A DNA stretch of 64,000 nt from Chloroflexota bacterium (lineage in GTDB: Bacteria > Chloroflexota > Anaerolineae > Anaerolineales > Villigracilaceae), in NCBI GenBank assembly GCA_024224815.1, contig JAAENC010000229.1, positions 1 to 64,000 on the forward strand, given 5' to 3'. The notes beneath the pieces are model-generated. The model did not search any database. It saw only the letters and a list, made by a program, of their open reading frames with translations, and was not told the origin of the DNA. Position numbers and translations under genes: made by a program. This document shows, piece by piece, positions 9,500 to 18,453 of this stretch; position 1 is the first letter of the stretch, and each line of letters opens with the position of its first letter.

Positions 9500-9557
9500 C
9501 GTTAAAGGGGACAAGGGTTGGAAAGCAACTTAGATTGTCTTCTGGTAAACTCTCGCT

Positions 9558-10796
9558 ATGTCAAAAAAGAAACTTCTCATCTCCCTTATTATTTTGCTTC
9601 TTCTCGGGGTAGCTTTTTTACAAATCCCGCGCGTAAAATCGGCACTTTCTTGGCGATACGAAAAAATGACCGTTTATCTTAAAAATGTGGTCGATCCTCC
9701 AGGGTCTGTGCCAACAGCTTTACCGATTACACCTGCACCAACAGCTACAAAGCTCCGGGCAACAGATATTGTTGAGCAAAATCCCACCGCTATACCGGCT
9801 ACGTTAACACCAACGCCAACTGCAACGCCAGAGCCCCTTCCTGTGCAGGTTTCTTTGCCCAGCCCTCCCTACGAATTGCAAAGTCCTAATAATTGTGGCC
9901 CTGCCACGCTTTCGATGGCATTGCATTTATACGGTTGGGAAGGAAACCAAACAGAGATTGCCGACCAGATCAAACCTATTTTACAAGATCGCAATGTAAA
10001 CCCCGAAGAAATGGCCTACTACGTCCGCAACTTTGCGGGATGGCTGAATACCGGCTATCGCGTTGGGGGCGACATCCCCACGCTAAAAAAACTTTTGGCT
10101 GCAAATTACCCCGTAATCGTAGAGAGCGTTACCAGTCTAGACCCCAATGACGCGCTCGGCCCCACAGACGATCTTTGGGCGGCACATTATCTTCTGCTAA
10201 CAGGATACGATGATAATAGCCAGACTTTTACAATCCAAGACTCCTATCATGGCGCAGATTTAACCATCTCATACGCGCAACTGGAAGAAGAGTGGGAGCC
10301 CTTTAATAATCTTTATATGGTGCTCTACTCATCGGATGACGAAAGCGAACTCGGATTTATACTTGGTCCCGATTGGGATGTGGATACCAACCGTAAACGT
10401 GCGCTTGCAAATGCCCGCTCAAACACCGAAGCAGACCCAAAAAACGCTTACGCTTGGTTTAACTTGGGCAGTGATCTCGTTTATTTCGAAGAATACGAAG
10501 AAGCCGCCCTCGCCTATGATAAAGCTCGTGAACTTTCTTTGCCCCTGCGCATGTTCCGCTATCAATTTGGTCCCTTTTGGGCTTATTTCCACGCTGACCG
10601 CATAGATGAATTGCTTTTACTCAGCGATTACGCACGTGGAATCACTAATATGTCTGAAGAAACCTGGTTTTGGTATGGATGGGCACTTTATAGGCAAGAC
10701 GATTTTGAAGGTGCTAAAAGAGCCTGGGAAAAAGCACTATCTATCAACGATTCCCCTTATGCAGATGCCTATGGTGCGCTAGAGTATGTAAAATAG
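9558..10796 (+). CDS. Membrane-anchored C39-like cysteine peptidase with TPR tail
   Basis: A 412-residue protein. Residues 6-22 are a hydrophobic anchor with positive charges in front, so the rest should lie outside the membrane. A Pro/Thr-rich linker (about 50-95) leads to a papain-like C39-type domain: Cys in SPNNCGPATLSMALHLYGW is the expected nucleophile, and AAHYLLLTGYDD near residue 215 supplies the His, followed by FTIQDSY with a candidate Asp. The C-terminal third (about 285-410) carries TPR-like repeats. No ABC exporter or bacteriocin precursor is adjacent, so it is not an export-linked C39 protease of the lantibiotic kind. Substrate unknown. TAAACT lies 6 bp upstream of the ATG and there is no Shine-Dalgarno. 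Confidence 0.8.
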   Translation: MSKKKLLISLIILLLLGVAFLQIPRVKSALSWRYEKMTVYLKNVVDPPGSVPTALPITPAPTATKLRATDIVEQNPTAIPATLTPTPTATPEPLPVQVSLPSPPYELQSPNNCGPATLSMALHLYGWEGNQTEIADQIKPILQDRNVNPEEMAYYVRNFAGWLNTGYRVGGDIPTLKKLLAANYPVIVESVTSLDPNDALGPTDDLWAAHYLLLTGYDDNSQTFTIQDSYHGADLTISYAQLEEEWEPFNNLYMVLYSSDDESELGFILGPDWDVDTNRKRALANARSNTEADPKNAYAWFNLGSDLVYFEEYEEAALAYDKARELSLPLRMFRYQFGPFWAYFHADRIDELLLLSDYARGITNMSEETWFWYGWALYRQDDFEGAKRAWEKALSINDSPYADAYGALEYVK

Positions 10797-10800
10797 AAAA

Positions 10801-10832
10801 AAAGCCGAGTTTTTCAAAAACTCGGCTTTTTT
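10801..10832 (+). terminator. Rho-independent terminator after the C39-like peptidase gene
   Basis: AAAGCCGAGTTTT pairs with AAAACTCGGCTTT around a 3-base loop, followed by further T residues, 4 bp past the stop codon. Confidence 0.85.
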
Positions 10833-10840
10833 ATTTCTTA

Positions 10841-10980
10841 AAAAAGGGCTGTGTAGAGTGCGTCGCACCTAACTCGATGGGAATTCTGCTGATGAAATAG
10901 CCAAAAGCCCATCTCCAGGCATTTTTCTTATCAACTTAGGTGCGACGCACTCCTTCTCTCAGACTGTATTATACAGCTTA
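10841..10980. repeat. Nested-palindrome element, copy 1
   Basis: About 138 bp closely matching a second element at 62965. A perfect 17-bp inverted repeat GAGTGCGTCGCACCTAA (10856-10872; partner 10936-10952) encloses GATGGG/CCCATC (10876-10881 and 10908-10913). Each outer arm is itself nearly self-complementary (GTGCG-T-CGCAC). Outermost GCTGTGTA and TATACAGC are imperfect end repeats. It contains no ORF and its right end reaches the stop codon of the leftward gene at 10978. It could be a small non-autonomous mobile element or a structured RNA. Confidence 0.8.
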
Positions 10981-11265
10981 GGCTCTTTGTTTTTTCTGGC
11001 GGCTAAAAAAGTAAAATAAAGCTCTCGCTAGGGTAAGGATAAGCATTGCGACTGACATAACTGCCCCGGCAGTGATGATCGACAACTCCCAAGCGCTAAT
11101 CCGTTTAGCAATACGATTTGGCTCTAATTTGCCAATTCGTTCTTGTAGTCGTAGCATAACTTCGCTTGGGGGACGTATGGATTGCAAAGTTCCCGAGAGA
11201 GAGTTTTCCAGTACGCTAACTTCGTCTTTTGCTGCCTGGATTTTTTTTTCTATTCTTTTATTCAT
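10978..11265 (-). CDS. Small single-pass membrane protein, third gene of the ECF sigma/DegV operon
   Basis: A 95-residue protein: a charged coiled-coil-like N-terminus (about 1-65), a hydrophobic segment about 66-88 and a basic tail FFSRQKKQRA, giving N-inside or N-outside topology with one span. It begins 5 bp after the degV stop and is the last gene of a sigma-degV-orf operon. Position beside an ECF sigma factor suggests a possible anti-sigma role, but there is no zinc-binding HxxxCxxC motif and no similarity I recognise, so function is open. Confidence 0.65.
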   Translation of the reverse strand: MNKRIEKKIQAAKDEVSVLENSLSGTLQSIRPPSEVMLRLQERIGKLEPNRIAKRISAWELSIITAGAVMSVAMLILTLARALFYFFSRQKKQRA

Positions 11266-11270
11266 TTCAT

Positions 11271-12113
11271 TTATCCTGCCGGGTAAAGTACGAGGCCGAT
11301 GGTACCGGGTCCAAAATTTGTTGCCAAAGAGAGAGAAAGGTCGGTGAGAACAACATCTTTTTGATTGAATATTTTCTTAGCCTCTTCGAGCAAGTGCTCA
11401 GCAGATTGGGTATCTCGTGCGTGTACTACGCCTAAATAAACTTCTTCTTGCTGATAAAGTTCTCCTCCCATTTCAAGAACGCGTTTGATGGCTTTCTTGC
11501 GAGTTCTGACTTTGTCAACCATATCGACAACGCCATCGTGGAGGACGGCAATCGGTTTTATATTGAGCGCAGATGCCAGCGCAGCGGAAAAAGTGCCGAC
11601 CCTGCCGCTCATCCGAGCGTATTCGAGGGTGTCGAGGGTCAGGATAATTTGTACTTTTTCTTTGATCCCGTCTATATAGGCAATTATTTCTTCGAGGCTT
11701 TTTCCATCCCTATCCATTTTTCGTGCTTCGCGGCACATGAACCCAAGCCCAAGTGAGCCTCCGGCTGAATCTACGGGGATGATATTGAAGGTATCCTTAA
11801 GTTCTTCAGCAGCGATAACGGCCGATGCGTAAGTGCCTGACAATTTGCTTGTGACATGGATGGAAAGAATGGTGTCGCCTTCTTTTGCGATATTTTTGTA
11901 GAATTCAGCAAATTGGTGAGGGGAGGGCTGGGCGGTTTTGGGAACGGTATTTGTCTCGCTGACTTTTTCGTAGAAGTTATCGAAGTCGAGATCTATAAAT
12001 TGGAGATAGGTTTTTTCACCGAATTGAATATTGATAGGGATAGTGTGGATTTGATATTCTTCTCCCCAGTTCGTGGGCATGTCAGCGGCGCCATCTGTGA
12101 CGATATGTAGCAT
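11271..12113 (-). CDS. DegV family fatty-acid-binding protein
   Basis: A 280-residue DegV protein, the family that binds long-chain fatty acids for the FakA/FakB kinase. It starts MLHIVTDGAADMP, which fits the conserved DSxxD N-terminal pattern only loosely (TDGAADM). It has HVTSKLSGTYASA near residue 90, LDTLEYARMSGRVG near 160 and the C-terminal GPGTIGLVLYP that closes the lipid pocket. The start at 12113 is preferred over 12134 because AAGGAGAA lies just upstream and the sigma gene stop is 1 bp away, so the genes are translationally close. No fakA kinase is visible nearby. The operon link with an ECF sigma factor suggests an envelope or lipid response, which is inferred. Confidence 0.9.
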   Translation of the reverse strand: MLHIVTDGAADMPTNWGEEYQIHTIPINIQFGEKTYLQFIDLDFDNFYEKVSETNTVPKTAQPSPHQFAEFYKNIAKEGDTILSIHVTSKLSGTYASAVIAAEELKDTFNIIPVDSAGGSLGLGFMCREARKMDRDGKSLEEIIAYIDGIKEKVQIILTLDTLEYARMSGRVGTFSAALASALNIKPIAVLHDGVVDMVDKVRTRKKAIKRVLEMGGELYQQEEVYLGVVHARDTQSAEHLLEEAKKIFNQKDVVLTDLSLSLATNFGPGTIGLVLYPAG

Positions 12114-12114
12114 T

Positions 12115-12681
12115 TTATTCTCCTTCAATTTCAATGACTAAATCACCTACTTGATCGCGTAATGCCAATAATGTGCGGTGATAGAGGCTTTTTACTGCAC
12201 CTTCACTGCGTCCCATGATTTCGCCAATTTCTGAATTTGAGTAGTGTTCAACAAATTTCAGGATGAGCAATTGCTGGCGATCTGGCGGGAGCGTGCGAAT
12301 TAAGCGTAATAAGGCATCTTGTTTCTCTGTGCGTAAAATGGTTGTTTCGGGATGCTCACCTTTTGCCGGAAGAACCATTTTTTCGGTAATTGTTAGTTCT
12401 TTTTTTCGGCTACGATCTCTATACCAATTGGCAACGAGATTATGAGCAATTCTATATAACCAGGCAGAGAAAGGTACTCCGCGATCTTGGTAATTTAGGA
12501 TATGCTTCATTGCCCGTTGGAAGACGCGTGCGGTTAAATCTTCGGCATCGTGGACATTACCCGTTCTATAATAGATATAGTTGTAGATGCGGTCGAGATA
12601 ATGTGCATAGAGGAGGCCAAAGGCCTCTTTGTCGCCCTGAGAAGCTTTTTTGAGTATTTCTTTTTCGTTTTGTTCAGGCAC
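12115..12681 (-). CDS. ECF (group 4) RNA polymerase sigma factor
   Basis: A 188-residue sigma-70 family protein with only regions 2 and 4. Region 2 (about 18-90) includes DAEDLTARVFQRAM and AWLYRIAHNLVANWYRD; region 4 (about 125-180) includes LPPDRQQLLILKFVEHYS and a helix-turn-helix with MGRSEGAVKSLYHR. It starts at a GTG with AGGA a few bases upstream. It is the first gene of a three-gene operon with degV and a small membrane protein. No classical zinc-containing anti-sigma gene is adjacent; the 95-residue membrane protein is the only candidate partner. Confidence 0.92.
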   Translation of the reverse strand: MPEQNEKEILKKASQGDKEAFGLLYAHYLDRIYNYIYYRTGNVHDAEDLTARVFQRAMKHILNYQDRGVPFSAWLYRIAHNLVANWYRDRSRKKELTITEKMVLPAKGEHPETTILRTEKQDALLRLIRTLPPDRQQLLILKFVEHYSNSEIGEIMGRSEGAVKSLYHRTLLALRDQVGDLVIEIEGE

Positions 12682-12874
12682 CGGTTTTTCCTAATATTTT
12701 TTACCGGCAGGGTTGCATATAACAACCCCGCAGGGTTTTGGTAGTTGCTTTTGTTTTTTTGAGTATAACACGCTCTGGGTATGCATTTTTGGATGTAAAA
12801 ACTAGTTTTCACCTTTTCTCGTACTTAACAGAGAGAAGGCGAAAATTGGTTGATTTAAGAGTAAGGTTACTTTT

Positions 12875-15448
12875 TTATTCTCCCCAATCTTTTTCTGAGA
12901 TGACCTTTGTAAATGCCTCGACTATTTTGGGATCAAAGTGTGTACCAGCACCTTTTTTGATGTGGGCTAGCGTTTTTTCTCGAGACCAGATTTCTTTTCG
13001 ATAGGGGCGTTCATTGGTCAGAGCATCGAATACATCGATAACTGCAAAGATGCGTGCCCCGAGGGGGATTGCTTCGCCTGATAATTTGTCGGGATAGCCA
13101 CTGCCATCCCATCTTTCGTGGTGATTTCTAGGAATACCTAATGCCGGAAGCAAAAAGGGAATAGATTTCAGCATATCGTATGCATAAATAGTGTGTTGTT
13201 GCATAATTGCCCATTCATCGTCGCTTAGAGCGCCGGGTTTATACAAGATTGCGTCGGGAATGCCCATTTTCCCTATATCATGTAAGAGTGAACCGCGGCG
13301 AATATGCTCAAGTTCTTCGCCTTTTATGCCTATGACTCTAGCGAGCTCTTCTGTAAGTGCAATTACACGGCGACTATGCCCTTCTGTTTCCATATCGCGC
13401 AGTTCTAGTGCGCGCGCCCATCCCTCTAGGGTAGCATCGTAAGCTAGACGTAATTGCTCATTACTTTTTTGTAGATTATCAAAGAGAGAGGCATTGTCAA
13501 TAGCTATAGCCGCTTGCCCTGCAAGTGTATTTAAGAAACTTTCCCATTCAGCATTGGGTAATAGAGGGCTTCTGTGGAAAATTTCCAAGACTCCGTTGAC
13601 CTCGTCTTTTGAGACTAAAGGTACTCCCCGATAGCTTATAAAATTTTCATCTGCTAATTCGGATGTTTCAGCAAAGGGATTTTTTTCTGCTAAGTTGTCA
13701 ATGCGAATAATCTGTCGTTTTAGTGCTACTTGCCCGGCTAGACCCTCGCCTGCGGCTAGATTGGTGAATAAAAGCGCGTTTGTGTTAAAACCCTGTCGAG
13801 CAAGGCACTGGAAAGATTGGCTCAATTGGTTTTTTACAAGAATAGAAACAGCGTCAACCTTAAGTTGCTTTTGAGCCTGCTCTGCAATGACTTCAACAGT
13901 TTTATTATTATCTACACTTTTGGCAATAGCCACATCTATCGTATGTAGTGCTCCTAATCTATTTAGCCGTCGTTTTGCGTCTTCATAAAGACGTACATTT
14001 TCTATCGCTAAGGCTGCACGTTCTGCAAATGCAATTAAAAGACGTTGATCGTCTGGGCTAAAAGCATTTTTCTCAGGGCTTTGCACATCAATAGCACCTA
14101 TAATTTTTTCTGCTGCTCTAAGAGGAACTGCCATTTCTGAGTGTGCTGCTTCCCAGTTAGGCTGATAGTTTTCTCGAAGCTTAACATTTGGGCTGTTAAT
14201 AATTATGCCCTTTCGTATCACTTCTGGGACTAGGCCTTGCCCATTTATTTTTAAAGTACTATGGCTAACTTTTTTTGCGTATGTTCCAGCAACAGCAACT
14301 CGTTCTAATAGAAGAGAGTCATTTTTGGTAAGAATAAGACTGCAATTGCTATGTTCAAATTCAAATAAGACGGTTTCTACAATTCGGCGTGCTAGATCTC
14401 CTAAGCTTGGAGAACTGCTTGCAAGTAAGGCTCCCGAAGCACGGTATAGGCGAGCCAGTTCGTCTCGTGTTTGTTTTGTTTCCTCTTCTGCCAGTTTCCG
14501 TGAAAAGATAGCGGATATTTGTTCCAGAATCGGAACAATTCTTTCTTGATCGGTGGATTGATCTTTGTTGCGATAGGATAACTCTAGCAAGCCAATTGTT
14601 CGATCGCCCGATAAAACAGGGAGAAAATGAATTTTCTTGTATTGAGTGTTGGATACTAATATGGGCAATGAGGCACTTAGTTCTTCTTTTTCTTTTTTTG
14701 AAAAAGGAGCTAGATCTATATATTCTTGTATGAGTTTTTGTATCTCTTCTGGAGATGAGAGGATTTTTTCTTTTTTTCCAGATGCTGTGGTCGCGTAAAT
14801 AGTATCTGAGTCTAGGGGTATTTTTAATTCTGCGATAGAAATGCCAAGCTCTTTTTCTATTTTCGTATGTTGACCTATGGGCGTATAAACAAGTAGTTGG
14901 TTGTGTTTCTCGTCTCGTAAATGCACTAAAACGCTTGAGCAGGACAAAATAGATGGTAGCTCTCTTGCTAGAAAATGTGCGAGCTCTTCAAGGGTCGCGC
15001 CTTGATTTGCAAATTGATTTAGTTCATTAAAAAATGTTAGTGTGGCTTCTTTTTCCTGGTTAATACGACGCAATAAAGCCTCTTCCAATGCGCGGGCTAC
15101 TGATGGGGCTAGTCTCTTTAGCCGATCTTTATGTACAAAGTCTGTTGCGCCTGTTTTTATGCTATCTATAGCGAGTTCGGCTTGTAAATTGCCTGTGACA
15201 AAGAGTGCGGGTATGTCAAAATTATGTTCTTTGAGGAGTTGTAAGGCTGTCATGCCATCGAAGGCGGGTAAGTTGTAGTCGATGAGGATGATCTCATAGT
15301 TGGGCGTTTTTAGTGCGTTGAGAAATTCTTTTTTGGTTTGGACGCGCTCCCACTCACAGAGATACCCTGCTTCTTCGAGAGTAGCAATATTGATTTCTGC
15401 ATCGAAAGGGTCGTCTTCGAGTAATAGAAGTTTTAGGGGGATGCTCAT
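12875..15448 (-). CDS. Response regulator: REC + three GAF + HD-GYP c-di-GMP phosphodiesterase
   Basis: An 857-residue protein. The receiver at 1-125 has acidic LLLLEDDPFDAE, phosphoacceptor LIDYNLP and conserved Lys in VHKDRL. Three GAF domains occupy roughly 145-320, 335-490 and 500-645. The C-terminal HD-GYP domain (about 665-857) has HSRR, LLHDIGKMGIPD, HHERWDGSGYPD and IFAVIDVFDALT, so metal and GYP motifs look intact and c-di-GMP hydrolysis is expected. Its start overlaps the stop of the upstream histidine kinase gene by 4 bp (ATGA), strong evidence that the kinase phosphorylates this receiver. With the diguanylate cyclase upstream, the operon encodes both synthesis and breakdown of c-di-GMP. 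Confidence 0.92.
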   Translation of the reverse strand: MSIPLKLLLLEDDPFDAEINIATLEEAGYLCEWERVQTKKEFLNALKTPNYEIILIDYNLPAFDGMTALQLLKEHNFDIPALFVTGNLQAELAIDSIKTGATDFVHKDRLKRLAPSVARALEEALLRRINQEKEATLTFFNELNQFANQGATLEELAHFLARELPSILSCSSVLVHLRDEKHNQLLVYTPIGQHTKIEKELGISIAELKIPLDSDTIYATTASGKKEKILSSPEEIQKLIQEYIDLAPFSKKEKEELSASLPILVSNTQYKKIHFLPVLSGDRTIGLLELSYRNKDQSTDQERIVPILEQISAIFSRKLAEEETKQTRDELARLYRASGALLASSSPSLGDLARRIVETVLFEFEHSNCSLILTKNDSLLLERVAVAGTYAKKVSHSTLKINGQGLVPEVIRKGIIINSPNVKLRENYQPNWEAAHSEMAVPLRAAEKIIGAIDVQSPEKNAFSPDDQRLLIAFAERAALAIENVRLYEDAKRRLNRLGALHTIDVAIAKSVDNNKTVEVIAEQAQKQLKVDAVSILVKNQLSQSFQCLARQGFNTNALLFTNLAAGEGLAGQVALKRQIIRIDNLAEKNPFAETSELADENFISYRGVPLVSKDEVNGVLEIFHRSPLLPNAEWESFLNTLAGQAAIAIDNASLFDNLQKSNEQLRLAYDATLEGWARALELRDMETEGHSRRVIALTEELARVIGIKGEELEHIRRGSLLHDIGKMGIPDAILYKPGALSDDEWAIMQQHTIYAYDMLKSIPFLLPALGIPRNHHERWDGSGYPDKLSGEAIPLGARIFAVIDVFDALTNERPYRKEIWSREKTLAHIKKGAGTHFDPKIVEAFTKVISEKDWGE

Positions 15449-18396
15449 GTGGCCTCACTCGTTTGACTGTTATTGCTGAATTCTATTGTTTCTGCAATAT
15501 TTAGGGTGAAGTAAAAAGTTGCGCCTTTATTTTCTTTGCTTTCGGCCCAAATTTTGCCTCCGTGGCGTTCAACGATGCGTTTTACAATGGTTAGTCCAAT
15601 CCCTGAGCCTTCGAAGTCTTCGCTTTTGTGAAGTCTCTCAAAGGCAATAAAAAGTTTATCTCTGTATTCGTTCGGAAAGCCTGCTCCATTATCGCGGATG
15701 AAAAAGGTTTTCTCATTTTCTAACTCTAGAGTGCCAATTTCGATGATCGCTTCTTCTTGAAGGCGAGTATATTTTAATGCGTTCTCGATCAAATTTTCCC
15801 AAAGGATTTTCATTAATCCGGCATCTGCCAGGGTGGGGGGGAGGGGAGCAATTTTCCACGTAATCTGACGTTTACTTTCCTCATCAAATTGTTGAGCACG
15901 GATGCTATCGATAATGATATTAGGTTTTGTATTTACCGGGTGAATATCGACTCTGCTTGTGCGTGAGAGGGTGAGTAGATCTTCAATCAGATTTCTCATT
16001 CTTTGGGTTGATCGGATGATGTTTTCTGTATAGTGTTGAGCGCCTTCGCTTAGGTTTTTGCCCTCTTTTGCGCGCATTAATTTGATGAAGTTTTCTATGT
16101 GACGTAAGGGAGCGCGAAGATCGTGAGAGACAGAGTAAGTAAAGGCTTCTAGTTCTTCGTTGCTTTCTTCGAGAGCTTGCGTTTTTCTTTTGGCAAGGGC
16201 ATTGGCGTGGTTAAGGTCTTGCATCATGTTGGTCATGCCCATATTCATTTTTTCAACGGTTTCTATACGTTGGTTAAGTTGGGCGGTGCGCTCTTGAACA
16301 CTTTTTTCTAGCTCTAGGTTAAGATCTTTGAGTTCTTTTTCTGCTTGTTCTCGTAAATTTATTTCTTCTTGGGCCTGTGCAAAAAGGCGGGTATTGTTTA
16401 GCGAGAGACTTATTTGGAAAGATAGTGCTTGTAAAAAGTTAAGTTGTTCTTGAGTGTAGGCATTGTTTTTATAGCTCATTACCTGTACCACACCGACGAT
16501 ATCTCCTTTTGTTTTGAGAGGCGCTGCTAAAAGAGAGTTTGGGGTTGCTTCATCTTCCGGGATATTACTATAGTCACTAATTTCTCCATCGTTGTTTATA
16601 TAATGTGCTGTATCGGTGTTTTTTATTTGCTCTGAAAGTGAATTTATGATCAGGGCCTTTCCTTCATAAATTACGCGACTTTGAGTGCTTTTACCTTCTG
16701 GTTCTAAGGGAATAGGCGGCAAGTTTTGAGGGTCTTTTTCTTCGCCTTCGTGGATGATATAGTCGCAATGGATCATTTTTTCTTTTGCGTCATATTTTGA
16801 AAGTATGAATGTATTGCAATCCATTAGTTTTTTTATAATATTATATAAGTTTTTGTACAGGATTACGGTACTTAGGGTTTCGCTGAGTTCTTGTGCAGCC
16901 TGAAAGAGCAAGGCATTACTTTGTGCATAGGTATGGAACTCATTATCTGCTAGTTGTTGGGATATAGCACTGGCAATTGGTGTAGAAATAAGCTCCAGCA
17001 TCTCTTTTTCTTTTTCATTGAAGGCATTTTTATCATGGTAGTCTTGAAATGCCATAACCCCTATGCTTTTTCCTTGTGTGATAAGCGGAATCCCTAGCCA
17101 GAGTGCGGCTTCTGCGCCGCCAAGGCTAATTTTATCGCGTCCTTGCAGGGTTTTGATCTCTTCTTTTGTACCCATGAAGGTTTCTTCATTTTTGTATACA
17201 TACTCAGTTAGTCCATTTTTTGTTGCTATTGCTGGTATAGGGTCGATTTTATCATTAACAAAAACCATTTTTAAATTGTTGGTCGAATGATCATAGAGGG
17301 CAATATAGAAGTTTTCTACGAAGATGATCTCTTGTATAAGTGCGTAGACGGCTGAATAGAGCTCCTCCGGCGTTTGGGCGCGGTTTCCTGTTTGTGATAT
17401 GCGGTACAGGATACTCTGCAATTGTTTTGCTTTCTCTTGTTCTGAGATGTCGTTGATCATGACCATTACGTTGGGTTTCCCATAATAATCAATTATGATC
17501 GCAGACGCTTCAACGATAACCGTAGAACCATCTTTTTTGATTAAACGCTCTTGAATGAAAGTTGGTCCCGTTTCCCCAGATAATCCAGATTGAATAGCTG
17601 CCATTACCATAGGCCTGTCTTTCGGGTAAACAAAATCTAAAATGCTTTTGCCGATAAACTCTTCTGTAGATTCTCTTTCGAGAATATTGACCAATGCTTT
17701 ATTGGCAAAAACAATTTTATTGTCTACATGGATTGCAACGCCAATAAATAATTCTTTGATCATGCTGCTATAACGTGCTTCGCTGGCTTTAAGAGCTTCA
17801 GCCACTTGCATTCGCTCTTTCGTTTCTGTAATTGTGCGCTTTAATATTTTCCTTGTTATTTGATTTGAATAAAAGATTAATGCTCCTATAAGCCCAAAAA
17901 TGGTTGAGTAAATGACCCATTGTGTGATATTAACTGAATAATCAGGTGAAGGTAGAAGTCCTGCGTTTTCAGCGAAGACCATAAATAAGACAATGATAGA
18001 ACTGGATAGGGTGCTTAAAATAAGACCTTTTGATTCGAAAAGCAAACCAGCGATAACGATTACGAGCATAAATAGAAGAGTTGTACGAACTGTTCCTGAG
18101 CTGACTACTGCGATAGTTCCGATAATAAACCCCAGCACAATGAATAATATGCCTGTTGTTTTTATTTTCCCTTTTGATAATAAGAAGCGTAATAAAAGTA
18201 AAACAAGAAGGACGACCCCACCTACTATAAAAACCAAATTTGATGTTTTTTTTCTCGCAATATTCCCGATAACAATGAATATGGTTATTAAAACAGAAAG
18301 AAATATTGCAAGACTAAGCAAGTTTGCTTGCCTGCTTTTATTTCCATCATCTTCAAAAATTGGCGAGGGAAAAAATCGACCAATTAATCTTTTCAT
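15445..18396 (-). CDS. Membrane sensor histidine kinase (6-TM, PAS, two GAF, HisKA, HATPase)
   Basis: A 983-residue kinase. Residues about 24-190 hold roughly six membrane spans with little outside sequence. A PAS domain follows (about 205-330), then two GAF domains (about 340-500 and 505-685) and a coiled coil (690-760). The phosphoacceptor His is in FTYSVSHDLRAPLRHIENF, typical of phytochrome-like HWE/HisKA groups. The ATPase domain has N box NLIENALKYT, G1 FIRDNGAGFP and G2 GSGIGLTIVKRIV. It is a complete kinase without its own receiver and is translationally coupled to the REC-HD-GYP gene. Ligand unknown. Confidence 0.93.
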   Translation of the reverse strand: MKRLIGRFFPSPIFEDDGNKSRQANLLSLAIFLSVLITIFIVIGNIARKKTSNLVFIVGGVVLLVLLLLRFLLSKGKIKTTGILFIVLGFIIGTIAVVSSGTVRTTLLFMLVIVIAGLLFESKGLILSTLSSSIIVLFMVFAENAGLLPSPDYSVNITQWVIYSTIFGLIGALIFYSNQITRKILKRTITETKERMQVAEALKASEARYSSMIKELFIGVAIHVDNKIVFANKALVNILERESTEEFIGKSILDFVYPKDRPMVMAAIQSGLSGETGPTFIQERLIKKDGSTVIVEASAIIIDYYGKPNVMVMINDISEQEKAKQLQSILYRISQTGNRAQTPEELYSAVYALIQEIIFVENFYIALYDHSTNNLKMVFVNDKIDPIPAIATKNGLTEYVYKNEETFMGTKEEIKTLQGRDKISLGGAEAALWLGIPLITQGKSIGVMAFQDYHDKNAFNEKEKEMLELISTPIASAISQQLADNEFHTYAQSNALLFQAAQELSETLSTVILYKNLYNIIKKLMDCNTFILSKYDAKEKMIHCDYIIHEGEEKDPQNLPPIPLEPEGKSTQSRVIYEGKALIINSLSEQIKNTDTAHYINNDGEISDYSNIPEDEATPNSLLAAPLKTKGDIVGVVQVMSYKNNAYTQEQLNFLQALSFQISLSLNNTRLFAQAQEEINLREQAEKELKDLNLELEKSVQERTAQLNQRIETVEKMNMGMTNMMQDLNHANALAKRKTQALEESNEELEAFTYSVSHDLRAPLRHIENFIKLMRAKEGKNLSEGAQHYTENIIRSTQRMRNLIEDLLTLSRTSRVDIHPVNTKPNIIIDSIRAQQFDEESKRQITWKIAPLPPTLADAGLMKILWENLIENALKYTRLQEEAIIEIGTLELENEKTFFIRDNGAGFPNEYRDKLFIAFERLHKSEDFEGSGIGLTIVKRIVERHGGKIWAESKENKGATFYFTLNIAETIEFSNNSQTSEAT

Positions 18397-18453
18397 GTCT
18401 TGTCCTTAGCTACTTGTTAAAAAAATATCACGAGTTTCGAACTTTTTCGATAT

